Counted from the first letter of the stretch, positions 35,879-45,230 are shown. The stretch: DNA of 64,000 nucleotides from Ruficoccus amylovorans (GCF_014230085.1 NZ_JACHVB010000012.1:434001-498000); one strand, 5' to 3'. The notes: a model not told the origin generated them from the letters alone. Numbers and translations: made by a program.

Positions 35879-37165
35879 TCAGTCTGAATATTTTTTGTAA
35901 GCGATGACGGCGCGGGCTCCCCCGAAGCCCATGGCGGTTTTCAGGTGGATTTGATGGGAGAGGTTTTGGGTTTCTTTTGCCAGGGGGATGGCAATCTCGG
36001 GATCGACTTGCTCGAGCTGCGGATTTCCGGGGAGGTAATTTCCGTGCATACTGAGGATGCCGCCGATGATCTCTAGCACAGCGCTGGCGCCGCCCGAGTG
36101 CCCCATAAAGCCCTTCAGCGCCATCACCGCGGGTAGCTTCTCAGCGAAGACCCGCTTCAGGGCGCGGGCTTCGGTCAAGTCGTTAAACTGCGTGCCGGTG
36201 CCGTGGGCGTTGTAGGCATCGACGGCATCGAGCGGGCATTGCGCTTGCTCCAGGGTCGTGATTATCGACTGCGCCAGTTGCTCACCGCTGGTATCGGGTG
36301 AGGTGAAGTTCACGCCCGGCGCGTTCTCCGCATCATAGTGGTCGTGCTGCTCGTCGAAGCCGATGATTTCGGCCAGCGGCTTGGCACCGCGCTTGAGCGC
36401 GTCGCTCTTGCGTTCGAGGACGAGGACGCCCGCGCCCTCGGCGGGGCCGAAGCCGTTGCGGTTGACATCAAAGGGACGCGAAATGCCCTCAGGGCTCATG
36501 GCTTTGGCCGCGAGGAAACTGGCACCGACAAAGTCCGTCAGTGATACCTCCGCCCCACCGGCCAGGATCATGCTGGGGCTACCGGGGCGATTGAGTTGCA
36601 GGATGTCGCAGGCGCGGATGATGGCCGTCAGCGAGGAAGCGCACGCGGTATTGACCGTAAACGGCGAGCCCTTGAAATTAAAGTACGTGCTGATGACCGA
36701 GGCCGATGCGCTCGTCATGTACATGGGGACGGCGAAGGGTGAAACTTTCTTTCCCTCGGCGAAGTCCGCATGCAGGCGGTCGTAGCTCTCCACCCCGAGC
36801 AGGGCGATACCCATGATGACGGCGCTGTTGGCCGCGTTCATGTCAATGAGGCGGTCCTCTTCACCAATCAATCCGGCTTGCGAGGCCGCCAGCTTGGCGG
36901 CGACCAGCGCGCACTGTGACGCCCGGTCGAGGCGTTTGGGCCGGACCGAGCCACGGTACTTGGCATCCGCCGGGAAGCTCAAATAGTCCTCTGCCGGGAA
37001 GTCACCGATGGCGCCGCCGTACATTAGCGGATATTTATCGCTCTTTGTGGACGTTGAGATATCTTTATATCCGTGTTTGCATTGCCGCAGACTTTCGTCC
37101 ATAGCTGCATTTCCAATTCCGATCGGGGAGACACCACCCATTCCTGTAATAACAATTGATTCCAT
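35879..37165 (-). CDS. beta-ketoacyl-ACP synthase (FabB/FabF type)
   Basis: Condensing enzyme of fatty-acid elongation, 428 residues. The N-terminus MESIVITGMGGVSPIG is canonical and fixes the start. The catalytic triad is Cys in NTACASS, His in NAHGTGT and His in FMGHSGGAS; the glycine-rich GFGGARAVIAYKK ends the thiolase fold. Its start codon overlaps that of the divergent dehydratase gene. The pair resembles a FabA/FabB-like set for unsaturated fatty acids, or a dedicated aryl-polyene-type or secondary fatty-acid set; a general FabF role is also possible. Confidence 0.93.
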   Translation of the reverse strand: MESIVITGMGGVSPIGIGNAAMDESLRQCKHGYKDISTSTKSDKYPLMYGGAIGDFPAEDYLSFPADAKYRGSVRPKRLDRASQCALVAAKLAASQAGLIGEEDRLIDMNAANSAVIMGIALLGVESYDRLHADFAEGKKVSPFAVPMYMTSASASVISTYFNFKGSPFTVNTACASSLTAIIRACDILQLNRPGSPSMILAGGAEVSLTDFVGASFLAAKAMSPEGISRPFDVNRNGFGPAEGAGVLVLERKSDALKRGAKPLAEIIGFDEQHDHYDAENAPGVNFTSPDTSGEQLAQSIITTLEQAQCPLDAVDAYNAHGTGTQFNDLTEARALKRVFAEKLPAVMALKGFMGHSGGASAVLEIIGGILSMHGNYLPGNPQLEQVDPEIAIPLAKETQNLSHQIHLKTAMGFGGARAVIAYKKYSD

Positions 37166-37724
37166 GATTAGTTTTTTTAATACACCTAGCTCCTCGAATT
37201 ACGTCACTGAAAAAGAAGAGACCCTGGAAGAGTCGCAAATTCGTCACTGTGAGACTGGCAGTCTCTTTGGGGCAGAGTTTGGCAAGCTACCTAATGGCAG
37301 GTTCTTACTGATCAATCGAGCGCATTTTCAGAAATACGAAGAAAACGCTGACGGTGTCTACGGCTACGCCAAGGCGGAATTCGACCTCTCGGCAGACACC
37401 TGGTTCTTTGCCAACCACTTCCACGGAGACCCCGTCATGCCGGGCACACTCCAGATCGAGGCGGTGCTGCAACTGGCCGGTCTTTACCTGGCGTGGGCGG
37501 GCATTCCGGGAGTTGGCCGGGCCAGGGAAGTCGGACGCACCGTGTTTTTCGATGAAGTCCGTCCCGACAACGGATCAAAATTCTGCTTTGAATTATTCGT
37601 GACCAAAATCCAGGGCAAAGGAAAGCTCTCCTTTCTGGCCGGAAATGCGCTGGGGTTTCTTGAAAACGGCGCCCGCGTCATGGCGATGGAAGGCATCAAG
37701 CTGATCAAATCCATCCGAAGCTGA
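37164..37724 (+). CDS. FabA/FabZ-type 3-hydroxyacyl-ACP dehydratase
   Basis: A 186-residue hot-dog-fold dehydratase. The active-site helix reads FFANHFHGDPVMPGTLQIEA: the His and GDPVMPG are FabA-like, while Glu takes the place of the FabA Asp, as in FabZ. The N-terminal 60 residues are longer than in FabZ. No ATG, GTG or TTG occurs in frame between 37164 and the conserved region, so 37164 is the most downstream possible start. It shares CATG with the divergent ketosynthase start. No ribosome-binding site is visible. It probably works with that ketosynthase. Confidence 0.9.
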   Translation: MISFFNTPSSSNYVTEKEETLEESQIRHCETGSLFGAEFGKLPNGRFLLINRAHFQKYEENADGVYGYAKAEFDLSADTWFFANHFHGDPVMPGTLQIEAVLQLAGLYLAWAGIPGVGRAREVGRTVFFDEVRPDNGSKFCFELFVTKIQGKGKLSFLAGNALGFLENGARVMAMEGIKLIKSIRS

Positions 37725-38274
37725 GCCGTCTCGACCGGGCCGGCTCTAGTCGGCAACGTTGATCTCGCAGCCGTTGGGTTCGGTCTTCGTGCGCGAAAGC
37801 GGGGTTCCGGCCTTGGTCTCGGCGATGGCGAGATTGACGTAATTGGTAATCGCACGTTTCCCGACGAACCGAAAAGCAGCCACAGCACACAAAAGCCACT
37901 GGCGGTGATTCTACTCGTCGAAAATAGTCCGTAATAAAGCTTGCGTTCCTTCCGCGTCCTGAAAGGGTGTGCGCATTCAAGCAGAGAAATCTGCGGGTGA
38001 CCGGTCAACGAAGCTTGCGCGGTTCCCAGCCCTGACCGGTCTATAATCGATGAGAGGTTTGCCAGGGGTTTAAGACTCGTCGACAACGGCACAGAAGCCA
38101 CATCCTTTTTCACCCTGATCTGATCGCGCTGTTTTTACGCAAGCGCACCTCTCTTTGACCACTTTGATTTTTTGCCTGGGGGTAATGTATCCGCAGGCTG
38201 TGCGATCCCGGGCATTCACGTCATTCGCCCGGTTTTGCCCGACACGTAACAATGACGAATGAAAGTATAAGACA
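37725..38274. other. 550-bp gap with a redoxin-like relic
   Basis: Between the dehydratase and RRM genes. It contains the minus-strand fragment at 37746-37874 described separately. The rest holds no convincing frame. The last 200 bases are probably the promoter and long leader of the RRM gene. Confidence 0.5.
37746..37874 (-). pseudogene. possible C-terminal fragment of a thioredoxin/peroxiredoxin-like protein
   Basis: Minus-strand codons ending at TAG 37748-37746 read ITNYVNLAIAETKAGTPLSR and then TKTEPNGCEINVAD. The spacing of a helix, then a K/R-T-K stretch, then GC near the end resembles the tail of redoxin-family proteins (AGKPV..TK..GCSI). The upstream sequence does not continue the frame, so only the tail of a gene remains. 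Confidence 0.4.
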
Positions 38275-38610
38275 ATGGATATATTCGTAGGCAACCTGCC
38301 TTATGAAATCACTGAGAACGAACTTAAGGACATGTTCTCCGCTCATGGTACCGTCAACCGCATCAAGCTGCTGACTGACCGTGACACCGGCCGCCCCCGC
38401 GGCATCGCCTTCGTCACGATGGATGACTTTAAAGAAGCCCAGGCCGCCATTAAGGCGACGGACGGCCAGGAAGTCGGCGGACGCCCGATGAAGGTCAACC
38501 AGGCCCGTGAGCGTGACCCGCAAGGCGGCGGTGGCGCTCCGCGTCATGGCGGCGGTAACTTCAATCGCGGTGGTGGCGGCGGAGGCTTCCGCGGTCGTGA
38601 CCGCTACTAA
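38275..38610 (+). CDS. RRM-domain RNA-binding protein, glycine-rich tail
   Basis: A 111-residue protein with one RNA-recognition motif (residues 2-80): RNP2 is IFVGNL and RNP1 is RGIAFVTM. A Gly/Arg-rich tail (GGGGAPRHGGGNFNRGGGGG) follows. Bacterial proteins of this type are often cold-induced RNA chaperones. A fatty-acid desaturase gene overlaps its 3' end, which strengthens a cold or membrane-fluidity link as an inference. Confidence 0.95.
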   Translation: MDIFVGNLPYEITENELKDMFSAHGTVNRIKLLTDRDTGRPRGIAFVTMDDFKEAQAAIKATDGQEVGGRPMKVNQARERDPQGGGGAPRHGGGNFNRGGGGGGFRGRDRY

Positions 38611-39646
38611 GCGATCGTCTCAGCCCGTTTCTTCGCTGTGCCCGGGGCAACCCGGGCGCGGCCCTGAAACGGCTCCGCGAACGGGCAAGACGCTGATCCA
38701 GGCGACCCGGTCCTTTGCCCGTGAAAGCCGCGCGCGCAGTTGGTGGGAAGTGCTTTTCACGCTGGCGCTGCTTGCCTTGAGTGTTCTCGGGACACTGGCT
38801 CCGTGGGCCTGGCCTGCCCGGCTCATTTGCAGCGTTATTGCCGGTCTGTTGATGGTACGTGCGTTTGTCATTTTTCACGACCACCAGCACCACGCCATCC
38901 TGGATAACTCCTTTCTGGCCGACCTGCTCATGCGCTTCGTCGGCATCCTCGCGCTGACTCCGAGCAGCATCTGGAAAAGCTCGCACAACTACCATCATCA
39001 TCACAACTCCCGCCTATTGAGCGCACGCATCGGCTCCTATCCGGTCATGACGCGTGAGCACTACGCCCGGGCCAGCTTCCGCACCCGCTTGGAGTACCGC
39101 TTTATGCGGCATCCGCTGAACATGCTCTGCGGGTACGTGACCGTGTTTTTCCTGGGCATGTCCCTGCTGCCTTTCATCGAGAGCCCGAAAAAGCATCTCG
39201 ACGGACTGCTGGCCATCGTGCTGCATGCAGCCTTTGCCGCCACGTTCTTTATCTTTGGTGGATTCTGGGCGCTGTTCTTTGCGCTGCTGTTGCCCTACGC
39301 GCTGGCTACGGCTCTGGGCTCCTATCTTTTTTATGTGCAGCATAATTTCCCCGATGTGACCTTCCGCGACTCGGCGGGCTGGACCTACGAAGGCGCCGCT
39401 CTCGACTCCTCGAGCTTTCTGCGTTTGCCGCGCCTTATGCACTGGTTTACCGGCAATATCGGCTATCACCACATCCATCACCTCAACGCGAAGATCCCAT
39501 TCTATCGCTTGCCTGAGGCCATGCGTGCCCTGCCGGAGTTGCAGCATCCGAAAAGCTCCTCGCTGAGCCCGCGTGATATCTGGACCTGCCTGCGCCTGTG
39601 CGTCTGGGATGTGGAAGCCCAGCGGATGATTCCGCTCCCGCGATAA
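38597..39646 (+). CDS. membrane fatty-acid desaturase
   Basis: A non-haem di-iron desaturase of about 349 residues with the three histidine boxes: HDHQHH, HNYHHHHN and GYHHIHH. About four hydrophobic segments flank them. It introduces double bases-to-carbon unsaturation, that is C=C bonds, into acyl chains. The start is uncertain: GTG at 38597 overlaps the RRM gene by 14 bases and is the only standard start between the RRM stop and the first membrane helix. The overlap suggests co-expression with the RNA-binding protein, as expected for a cold response. Carotenoid ketolase/hydroxylase relatives share the boxes but are less likely. Confidence 0.88.
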   Translation: MTATKRSSQPVSSLCPGQPGRGPETAPRTGKTLIQATRSFARESRARSWWEVLFTLALLALSVLGTLAPWAWPARLICSVIAGLLMVRAFVIFHDHQHHAILDNSFLADLLMRFVGILALTPSSIWKSSHNYHHHHNSRLLSARIGSYPVMTREHYARASFRTRLEYRFMRHPLNMLCGYVTVFFLGMSLLPFIESPKKHLDGLLAIVLHAAFAATFFIFGGFWALFFALLLPYALATALGSYLFYVQHNFPDVTFRDSAGWTYEGAALDSSSFLRLPRLMHWFTGNIGYHHIHHLNAKIPFYRLPEAMRALPELQHPKSSSLSPRDIWTCLRLCVWDVEAQRMIPLPR

Positions 39647-39703
39647 CGTGTAGTCTGCACCGAATGCTTTTTACTTTTGGCCGGGTGTCTCTAGTGTGCG
39701 GCG

Positions 39704-40546
39704 ATGTTACGACTGGGAGAATTTCATAAGTTAATCATTGATCGCGATGTTGAGCCAGGGCTGTACCTGCGCAATGACGACGGCGACGAGGTCCTGCTGC
39801 CGGGTAAGGACATGCCCAAGAGCTTTCGACTTGGAGAGGTGATTGAGGTTTTTGTCTACCTGGACCATAAGGAACGCCCGATCGCGACCACGCGCCAGCC
39901 CCTGATCCAGACAGGCCGCTTCGCGTACTTGCGGTGCACCTCGACGACCGGGATCGGGGCCTTTGTCGATTGGGGGATGGACAAGGAACTGCTGGTTCCG
40001 TTTGCCAATCAGGAAGACTCCATGCGCAAGGGCGACTCCTACGTGGTGTATATGGGGTTGGACGAGGTAACGGGCCGCCTGGTTGGCTACACGAAATTGA
40101 GCAAGTTCCTGCGCTGCGAGAAGAGCGACCTCAAACGTTACGAGCAGGTGGATCTGCTTGTTTCCCACTTTACCGAGCTAGGGGCCAATGTGATTGTGAA
40201 CGACCGGCACCGGGGCATGATTTTCAACAACTCGATTTTCGAGGAAATCCATGTGGGCGACCGCATGAAAGGCTACGTGAAAAACGTGCGCGTGGACGGG
40301 AAGCTGGATATCGTCCTGCAGCCGGAGGGGGAGCGTGGCGTGGCCGACTCAACGGCGCTGGTTTACGCGGCGATCGAGAAAAACGGCGGCGTCCTCCCGC
40401 TGCATGACAAAAGCTCGGCCGAAGACATCTATGCCATGCTCGGAATCAGCAAAAAAGTCTTCAAGCGTGCCGTTAGCGCGCTCTACAAGGAGCGCCGTAT
40501 CGAGTTGAACAAGGACAGCATATCGATCACTGCTGGCAGGGCCTGA
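39704..40546 (+). CDS. CvfB-like S1-domain RNA-binding protein
   Basis: A 280-residue protein of the CvfB/YitL family: three tandem S1-like OB folds followed by a winged helix. The central S1 signature is IGAFVDWGMDKELLVPFANQ, and the C-terminal helix region is AEDIYAMLGISKKVFKRAVSALY. CvfB proteins bind RNA and affect virulence and stress genes in Firmicutes. The cellular role here is unknown. It stands alone, convergent with the amidase gene. Confidence 0.9.
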   Translation: MLRLGEFHKLIIDRDVEPGLYLRNDDGDEVLLPGKDMPKSFRLGEVIEVFVYLDHKERPIATTRQPLIQTGRFAYLRCTSTTGIGAFVDWGMDKELLVPFANQEDSMRKGDSYVVYMGLDEVTGRLVGYTKLSKFLRCEKSDLKRYEQVDLLVSHFTELGANVIVNDRHRGMIFNNSIFEEIHVGDRMKGYVKNVRVDGKLDIVLQPEGERGVADSTALVYAAIEKNGGVLPLHDKSSAEDIYAMLGISKKVFKRAVSALYKERRIELNKDSISITAGRA

Positions 40547-40609
40547 GTATTGAAGATACTACCAGGCCCAGAAGAGTCGCTCTGCATGTCAAGCAGGACG
40601 CGACATTGT

Positions 40610-41371
40610 TCAGGCCCGATAGCGCTGGGTCATTTCCTGATAGGGGAAATGCTTCCCGGGGCAGAGGGTGTGGCGTGCCCCATCGACCCATTTGTGGACG
40701 GTAAAGGTGTAGTCGGAAGCCACGCAGTTTTTCTGCAAGTAATCCACTAACTGGATAAAGGAGGCGTGCTGACGTTCGGTGGGCGGATGGTTTTCAAAGT
40801 TGCCCACCATGCAGATGCCGATGCCAACATCATTGACGTGGGAGTCGCGGACGTGACCACCGCGAAGTTGCTTGTACCAGCGCGGGCCGATCTCGATCTC
40901 GCCATCGCCGGAATCGATGCCGTTGCCGATGACAAAGTGATAGGCGAGGCCATTCTCCATCCCCCGGCGTTCATGTGCGGAGCCGTAGATGGCGGCATTG
41001 CCCTTCTCAATAGCGCTGTGGTGGGCCACAATGTACTGCCAACGGGAGCGGTCCACCGAGAGCTTTTGCGTTGCTGCGATGACCGGTGCCATCGCGGCGG
41101 GTTGCTTATTGGCGTCACCAGGGATGACCAGCGACTGCCCAGCCAGGATGCGGTCCCCGCTCAGGCCATTGGCCCGCTGGATGTCGCGTACCCGGACGCC
41201 GAATCGACTGGCGATCCCGCTCAAGGTGTCGCCACGCTGGACGCGGTAGGTCCGCTGGGACGAACTCGCCCCCAGCAGGCTGGCGGGAATGACCAGCGCC
41301 GATCCCACTCCCAATGCCCATTTCAGAAAGTGGCGGCGGGAGGAGAAATGCGTTGGAGAAGGTAGTCTCAT
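40610..41371 (-). CDS. LysM-containing N-acetylmuramoyl-L-alanine amidase/PGRP-like protein
   Basis: A 253-residue exported protein. The N-terminus has SRRHFLKWALGVGSALVIPASLLG, a Tat-like signal. A LysM repeat (YRVQRGDTLSGIASRFGVRVRDI...LVIPG, residues about 42-86) binds peptidoglycan. An Amidase_2/PGRP domain follows, with zinc ligands likely in YIVAHHSA, the His of FTVHKW and CPGKHFP. It probably cleaves or recognises peptidoglycan stem peptides in the periplasm. Confidence 0.92.
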   Translation of the reverse strand: MRLPSPTHFSSRRHFLKWALGVGSALVIPASLLGASSSQRTYRVQRGDTLSGIASRFGVRVRDIQRANGLSGDRILAGQSLVIPGDANKQPAAMAPVIAATQKLSVDRSRWQYIVAHHSAIEKGNAAIYGSAHERRGMENGLAYHFVIGNGIDSGDGEIEIGPRWYKQLRGGHVRDSHVNDVGIGICMVGNFENHPPTERQHASFIQLVDYLQKNCVASDYTFTVHKWVDGARHTLCPGKHFPYQEMTQRYRA

Positions 41372-41476
41372 GTGGAGGTCGAATCAGGGGCAATACGGCT
41401 GCAATAGCATGCCTGTCATCTTTTTAATGTCAAGCAGGCGACCTGGCAATCCTGTTGGCAGGAAGAGGTGTCCATA

Positions 41477-41512
41477 CGAAAACAGGCCGGGGAAAGCTGA
41501 CTCCCGGCCTGT
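41477..41512 (-). terminator. rho-independent terminator after metE
   Basis: A 10-bp perfect stem (ACAGGCCGGG at 41482-41491 with CCCGGCCTGT at 41503-41512) is followed on the minus strand by TTTT. It begins 25 bases after the metE stop. Confidence 0.9.
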
Positions 41513-41537
41513 GTGAGTGGTTAGCGATCTGCGGTGG

Positions 41538-43850
41538 CTATCGGACCGTTTCCGCCGGGACGAGCTGTTCGCGCAGGGCTTGGGCGGCTTCGACCATATG
41601 GGTGAGGGAGGGGATGACTTCGGTCCACTGGCGGGTTTTCAGGCCGCAGTCGGGATTAACCCAGAGACGCTCGACGGGGATACGCTCGGCCGCCTTTTGC
41701 ATCAGTGTGACCATGTGCTCGACGGTGGGAATATTGGGCGAGTGGATATCATAGACCCCTGGGCCCATCTCATTCGGGTATTTGAAGTGGTCGAAGACAT
41801 CGAGCAGTTCCATGTCGGAGCGCGAAGTCTCGATCGTGATCACGTCGGCGTCCATGGTGGCGATGGAGGCGATGATGTCGTTGAACTCCGAGTAGCACAT
41901 GTGGGTGTGAATCTGTGTCTCGTCGGCCACGCCGTTACCGGTGATGCGGAACGCCTCCACCGCCCAGTCCAGGTACTCCTGCCACTGAGATCGGCGCAGC
42001 GGCAGGCCCTCGCGCAGGGCGGCTTCGTCGATCTGGATGATGCGTATGCCCACCTTCTCCAGATCGAGCACTTCCTCGCGAATGGCCAGCGCGAGTTGAC
42101 GGCACGAGACCGAACGCGGTTGGTCGTCGCGGACAAAGGACCAGTTCAGAATCGTCACCGGTCCGGTCAACATGCCCTTCATCGGCTTGTCGGTGAGAGA
42201 CTGAGCGTAGGTGATCCATTCGACGGTCATGGGCTTAGGGCGGCTGATGTCGCCGAAGAGGATAGGGGGCTTTACGCAGCGCGAGCCGTAGGACTGAACC
42301 CAACCGAACTCGCTAAAGGCATAGCCCTCCAACTGCTCGCCGAAGTACTCCACCATGTCGTTGCGCTCGGGTTCGCCGTGGACCAGCACGTCCAGCCCGA
42401 GCCGTTCCTGTTGCCAGACGCACTGGGCAATCTCCTTGCGCATGGCCTCCCGGTAAGCGGTCGCATTAAGCTTACCTTTTTTAAAGGCGCTACGCGTCTG
42501 GCGGATTTCCCTTGTTTGCGGAAAGGAGCCGATTGTCGTGGTCGGGAAGAGCGGCAGCTTCAGCCGGGGGCGTTGTTTTTTCGCACGCTCAGGGTAGGGG
42601 CTCTGGCGTTCGCCCAGGCGGGCGTCGATTTTACCAAGAGCTGCCTGCACGGTGGGGTTATGAACGCGGGGCGAGTGTCGGCGGGAGGCGGTGGCGGCGG
42701 CGTTGGCATCAAGTTCTCTCTGGACGACGGCACGCCCCTCGTTGAGCGCGACGGACAGGATGAGCAGTTCGTCCAGCTTTTGCCGGGCAAAGGCGAGCCA
42801 GGATTTAATCTCCGGGTCGAGTTTTTCCTCGCTCTCAAGATCGACGGGCACGTGCAGCAGTGAACACGAGGGCGCGAGCCAAAGGCGTTCGCCCAACTGG
42901 CGCGAGATCGGCTCCAGCCAGTCGAGCGTGGCGCTGAGGTCGGTCTTCCAGATGTTTCGCCCGTTGATCACCCCGAGCGAGACGACGCGGTTGGCGGGAA
43001 GCTTTTCGATGAGCACCTCGACTTCGTCGCGCGCGTTGATGGCGTCCAGATGCACGCCCTGCACGGGCAGCTTTGCCACCAACGGCAGGTTTTCTTTCAG
43101 TTGCCCGAAGTAGGTCGTCAGGAGCAGCTTGACCGCTCCTGTATTCAAAGTTTGATACGCAGTTTGGAAAGCGTCCTGCCACGGTGCTTCTAATTCAGTT
43201 ACGAGGATGGGCTCGTCGATCTGCACCCACTCGACACCCTGGGCAGCCAGTTCTTTTAGCAACTGACGGTAAACGAGCAGCAACCCGGGCAGCAGGGAGA
43301 GCTTGTTTGTCTCGTCCTTGGATTTACCGAGAATGAGGTAGGTGACCGGGCCAATGATGACGGGCTTGGCCGGGACGCCTTGAGCGCGGGCTTCAGCGAG
43401 TTGCTCCACCAAGCGTGAGGGGTCGAGCTTGAATGCCGTCTGCGCGTCAAACTCGGGCACGATGAAGTGGTAATTCGTGTCGAACCACTTGGTCATTTCC
43501 CCGGCGGCCACGCCACCACAACCGCAGGTTTCAGACTCTGCGCTTTTGGCCGAGCGGCCACGGGCGACGCGGAAGAAATTGTCGAGCGAGTCGCCCTCAA
43601 AGTTCCGCACGCGCTCGGGCAGGTTACCGAAGGTGAAGCTCATGTCGAGCATCTGGTCGTAAAAGGAAAAATCGCCTGCCGGAACGAAGTTCAGCCCGGC
43701 TTGATCCTGCCAGTGCTGTCGGCGCAGGTGAGCGCCCGCCGTCTTGAGTTCCTCTCGGGAGGACTGCCCCTTCCAGTAGGATTCGAGGGCAAATTTCAGT
43801 TCGCGCTTCGCGCCGATACGCGGGAAGCCGAGATTGTGTGTGATGGCCAT
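41538..43850 (-). CDS. metE: cobalamin-independent methionine synthase MetE
   Basis: Transfers the methyl group of 5-methyltetrahydropteroyltriglutamate to homocysteine, using zinc and no B12. The 770 residues are the normal family length with two TIM-barrel halves: N-terminal [19 protein letters not shown]-terminal [14 protein letters not shown] and [20 protein letters not shown]. The zinc ligands lie in [11 protein letters not shown] (His, Cys), a later Glu, and [10 protein letters not shown] (Cys). The neighbouring divergent LysR-type gene and the palindrome between them fit MetR-type control by homocysteine. Confidence 0.97.
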   Translation of the reverse strand: MAITHNLGFPRIGAKRELKFALESYWKGQSSREELKTAGAHLRRQHWQDQAGLNFVPAGDFSFYDQMLDMSFTFGNLPERVRNFEGDSLDNFFRVARGRSAKSAESETCGCGGVAAGEMTKWFDTNYHFIVPEFDAQTAFKLDPSRLVEQLAEARAQGVPAKPVIIGPVTYLILGKSKDETNKLSLLPGLLLVYRQLLKELAAQGVEWVQIDEPILVTELEAPWQDAFQTAYQTLNTGAVKLLLTTYFGQLKENLPLVAKLPVQGVHLDAINARDEVEVLIEKLPANRVVSLGVINGRNIWKTDLSATLDWLEPISRQLGERLWLAPSCSLLHVPVDLESEEKLDPEIKSWLAFARQKLDELLILSVALNEGRAVVQRELDANAAATASRRHSPRVHNPTVQAALGKIDARLGERQSPYPERAKKQRPRLKLPLFPTTTIGSFPQTREIRQTRSAFKKGKLNATAYREAMRKEIAQCVWQQERLGLDVLVHGEPERNDMVEYFGEQLEGYAFSEFGWVQSYGSRCVKPPILFGDISRPKPMTVEWITYAQSLTDKPMKGMLTGPVTILNWSFVRDDQPRSVSCRQLALAIREEVLDLEKVGIRIIQIDEAALREGLPLRRSQWQEYLDWAVEAFRITGNGVADETQIHTHMCYSEFNDIIASIATMDADVITIETSRSDMELLDVFDHFKYPNEMGPGVYDIHSPNIPTVEHMVTLMQKAAERIPVERLWVNPDCGLKTRQWTEVIPSLTHMVEAAQALREQLVPAETVR

Positions 43851-43930
43851 TGGTTCGTTATGCTTTCGGGTTATGGTGTGCCCCGATAATACCAGCTTGA
43901 ACCTATGAAGTAAAATGGTATGTTTTCACG

Positions 43931-43955
43931 TATCCATGAGTTTGACTCATGGGTA
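43931..43955. promoter_or_regulatory. palindromic operator between metE and metR
   Basis: CCATGAGTTTGACTCATGG at 43934-43952 is a perfect 8-3-8 inverted repeat, extended by outer TA pairs to 43931-43955. It contains T-N11-A, as expected of LysR-type sites. A looser TGAA...TTCA pair (near 43904-43927) lies beside it toward metE. In enterobacteria, MetR sites are TGAA-N5-TTCA, so the half-site differs. Location in the only shared intergenic space supports regulation of both genes. Confidence 0.7.
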
Positions 43956-43964
43956 CATTCCGCC

Positions 43965-44879
43965 ATGATCGAACGCATCCACCTGGAAATCCTGCGTGCC
44001 GTCGAGGAGCACGGCTCGCTCACCGCCGCCTCAAAAAAGCTCCACCTGACACAATCGGCGCTCAGCCACAGCATGCGCAAACTGGAGGAGCAGCTCGGCG
44101 TCGAAGTCTGGCTGCGCGAGGGTCGTACGCTGCGTCCGACCCAGGCGGGCGAGTACCTGCTGGGACTGGCGAACCGTCTCGTGCCGCAGTTAGAGCACGC
44201 CGAGAAGCGCCTACAGCAGTTTGCAGAAGGTGAGCGCGGCACGCTGCGCATCGGGATGGAGTGCCACCCATGCTACCAGTGGTTGCTGAAGGTTGCCTCG
44301 CCCTTTCTGGCGGCTTGGCCGGGCGTCGATATGGACGTGATTCAAAAATTTAAATTCGGGGGCATCGGCGCCCTCTTTGGCTACGAGATCGACATGCTGG
44401 TCACGCCTGACCCGCTCTACAAAACCGGGCTGATATTCGAGCCGGTTTTTGACTATGAGCAGGTGCTTGTCGTCGGTGACGATCATCCCCTGTGCCGCGC
44501 CCGTTTCGTCAAGCCCGACCAGCTCTCTGGCGAAGTTCTCATCACGTATCCGGTCCCCGCCGATCGGCTGGACGTTTTTACGCGTTTCCTCACCCCCGCC
44601 GGGATTAGCCCGCGGCAGCACAAGCTGATTGAAACGACTGACATCATGCTCCAGATGGTGGCCAGCGGACGCGGGGTAGCTGCCCTGCCGCGTTGGCTGG
44701 TCGAGGAATGCCGCTCGCGCTTCGCGGTCCATCCGGTGCGCTTGGGTAAAGGCGGCGTGCAAAAGCAAATCTTTCTCGGCATCCGCGAAGCCGACGCCGA
44801 CATCGACTACATTCGCGCTTTCCTGGAGATGGCCCGCTCTCATGCAAAAGACGCCTTCAAACGGCCCGTTGGCAAGTAA
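43965..44879 (+). CDS. metR: LysR-family regulator, probable MetR
   Basis: A 304-residue LysR-type activator. The N-terminal helix-turn-helix (GSLTAASKKLHLTQSALSHS) is followed by LGVEVWLREGRTLRPTQAGE. The co-inducer domain begins IGMECHPCYQWLL, matching the MetR motif around a bound homocysteine. The ATG at 43965 is chosen to match family length; an in-frame extension to 43920 would run through the operator. Divergence from metE and family resemblance make regulation of methionine synthesis likely. Confidence 0.92.
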   Translation: MIERIHLEILRAVEEHGSLTAASKKLHLTQSALSHSMRKLEEQLGVEVWLREGRTLRPTQAGEYLLGLANRLVPQLEHAEKRLQQFAEGERGTLRIGMECHPCYQWLLKVASPFLAAWPGVDMDVIQKFKFGGIGALFGYEIDMLVTPDPLYKTGLIFEPVFDYEQVLVVGDDHPLCRARFVKPDQLSGEVLITYPVPADRLDVFTRFLTPAGISPRQHKLIETTDIMLQMVASGRGVAALPRWLVEECRSRFAVHPVRLGKGGVQKQIFLGIREADADIDYIRAFLEMARSHAKDAFKRPVGK

Positions 44880-45120
44880 CTACGTATTTCCCCGCCCAGT
44901 CGTTACCTTCCGAACCTTGTGCGCATGGTTCTCCGCCTTGGTTGGGGCGTTTTCGGCCTCATCGCTAGCCTGCTTGGCCCAGGCGGGAAGCCCGTGCGGC
45001 TCCTGGCTTTAGGGAACCGGCAAGGATGTTCTTCCGACCGGCTTGCCCTGCCGGAAGCAGTTACGGGGGCGAAGATAACAATTTTTAAAAATTACCCAAA
45101 TCGGGATTGACAAGATATTC

Positions 45121-45138
45121 ATGTAGCACAAGCTACGT
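45121..45138. promoter_or_regulatory. MntR-box-like palindrome 1
   Basis: ATGTAGC-ACAA-GCTACGT: seven-base arms with one mismatch around a four-base spacer. It overlaps the expected spacer and -10 of the promoter with TTGACA at 45107, so a bound repressor would block RNA polymerase. Confidence 0.75.
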
Positions 45139-45181
45139 CGAACTGATGGACGCAGACCCTCTGCACATTGCCAAGCACAAG

Positions 45182-45198
45182 ATGTAGCATGGGGTACG
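45182..45198. promoter_or_regulatory. MntR-box-like palindrome 2 (degenerate)
   Basis: ATGTAGC-ATGG-GGTACGC-type sequence: the left arm is identical to the other copies and the right arm has two mismatches. It is 61 bases from copy 1, close to six helical turns. Confidence 0.5.
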
Positions 45199-45230
45199 CT
45201 CCTGCCTTAGGCTCTTTTTATTTAACCACG

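Noticed and set aside
41517-42863. A 448-codon frame antisense to metE
   Set aside because: Shadow of metE: no recognisable family, low-complexity composition, and it crosses the metE terminator side.
43851-43964. Possible SAM or cobalamin riboswitch before metE
   Set aside because: The spacer is only 114 bases and is accounted for by the palindromic operator; no riboswitch consensus was seen.
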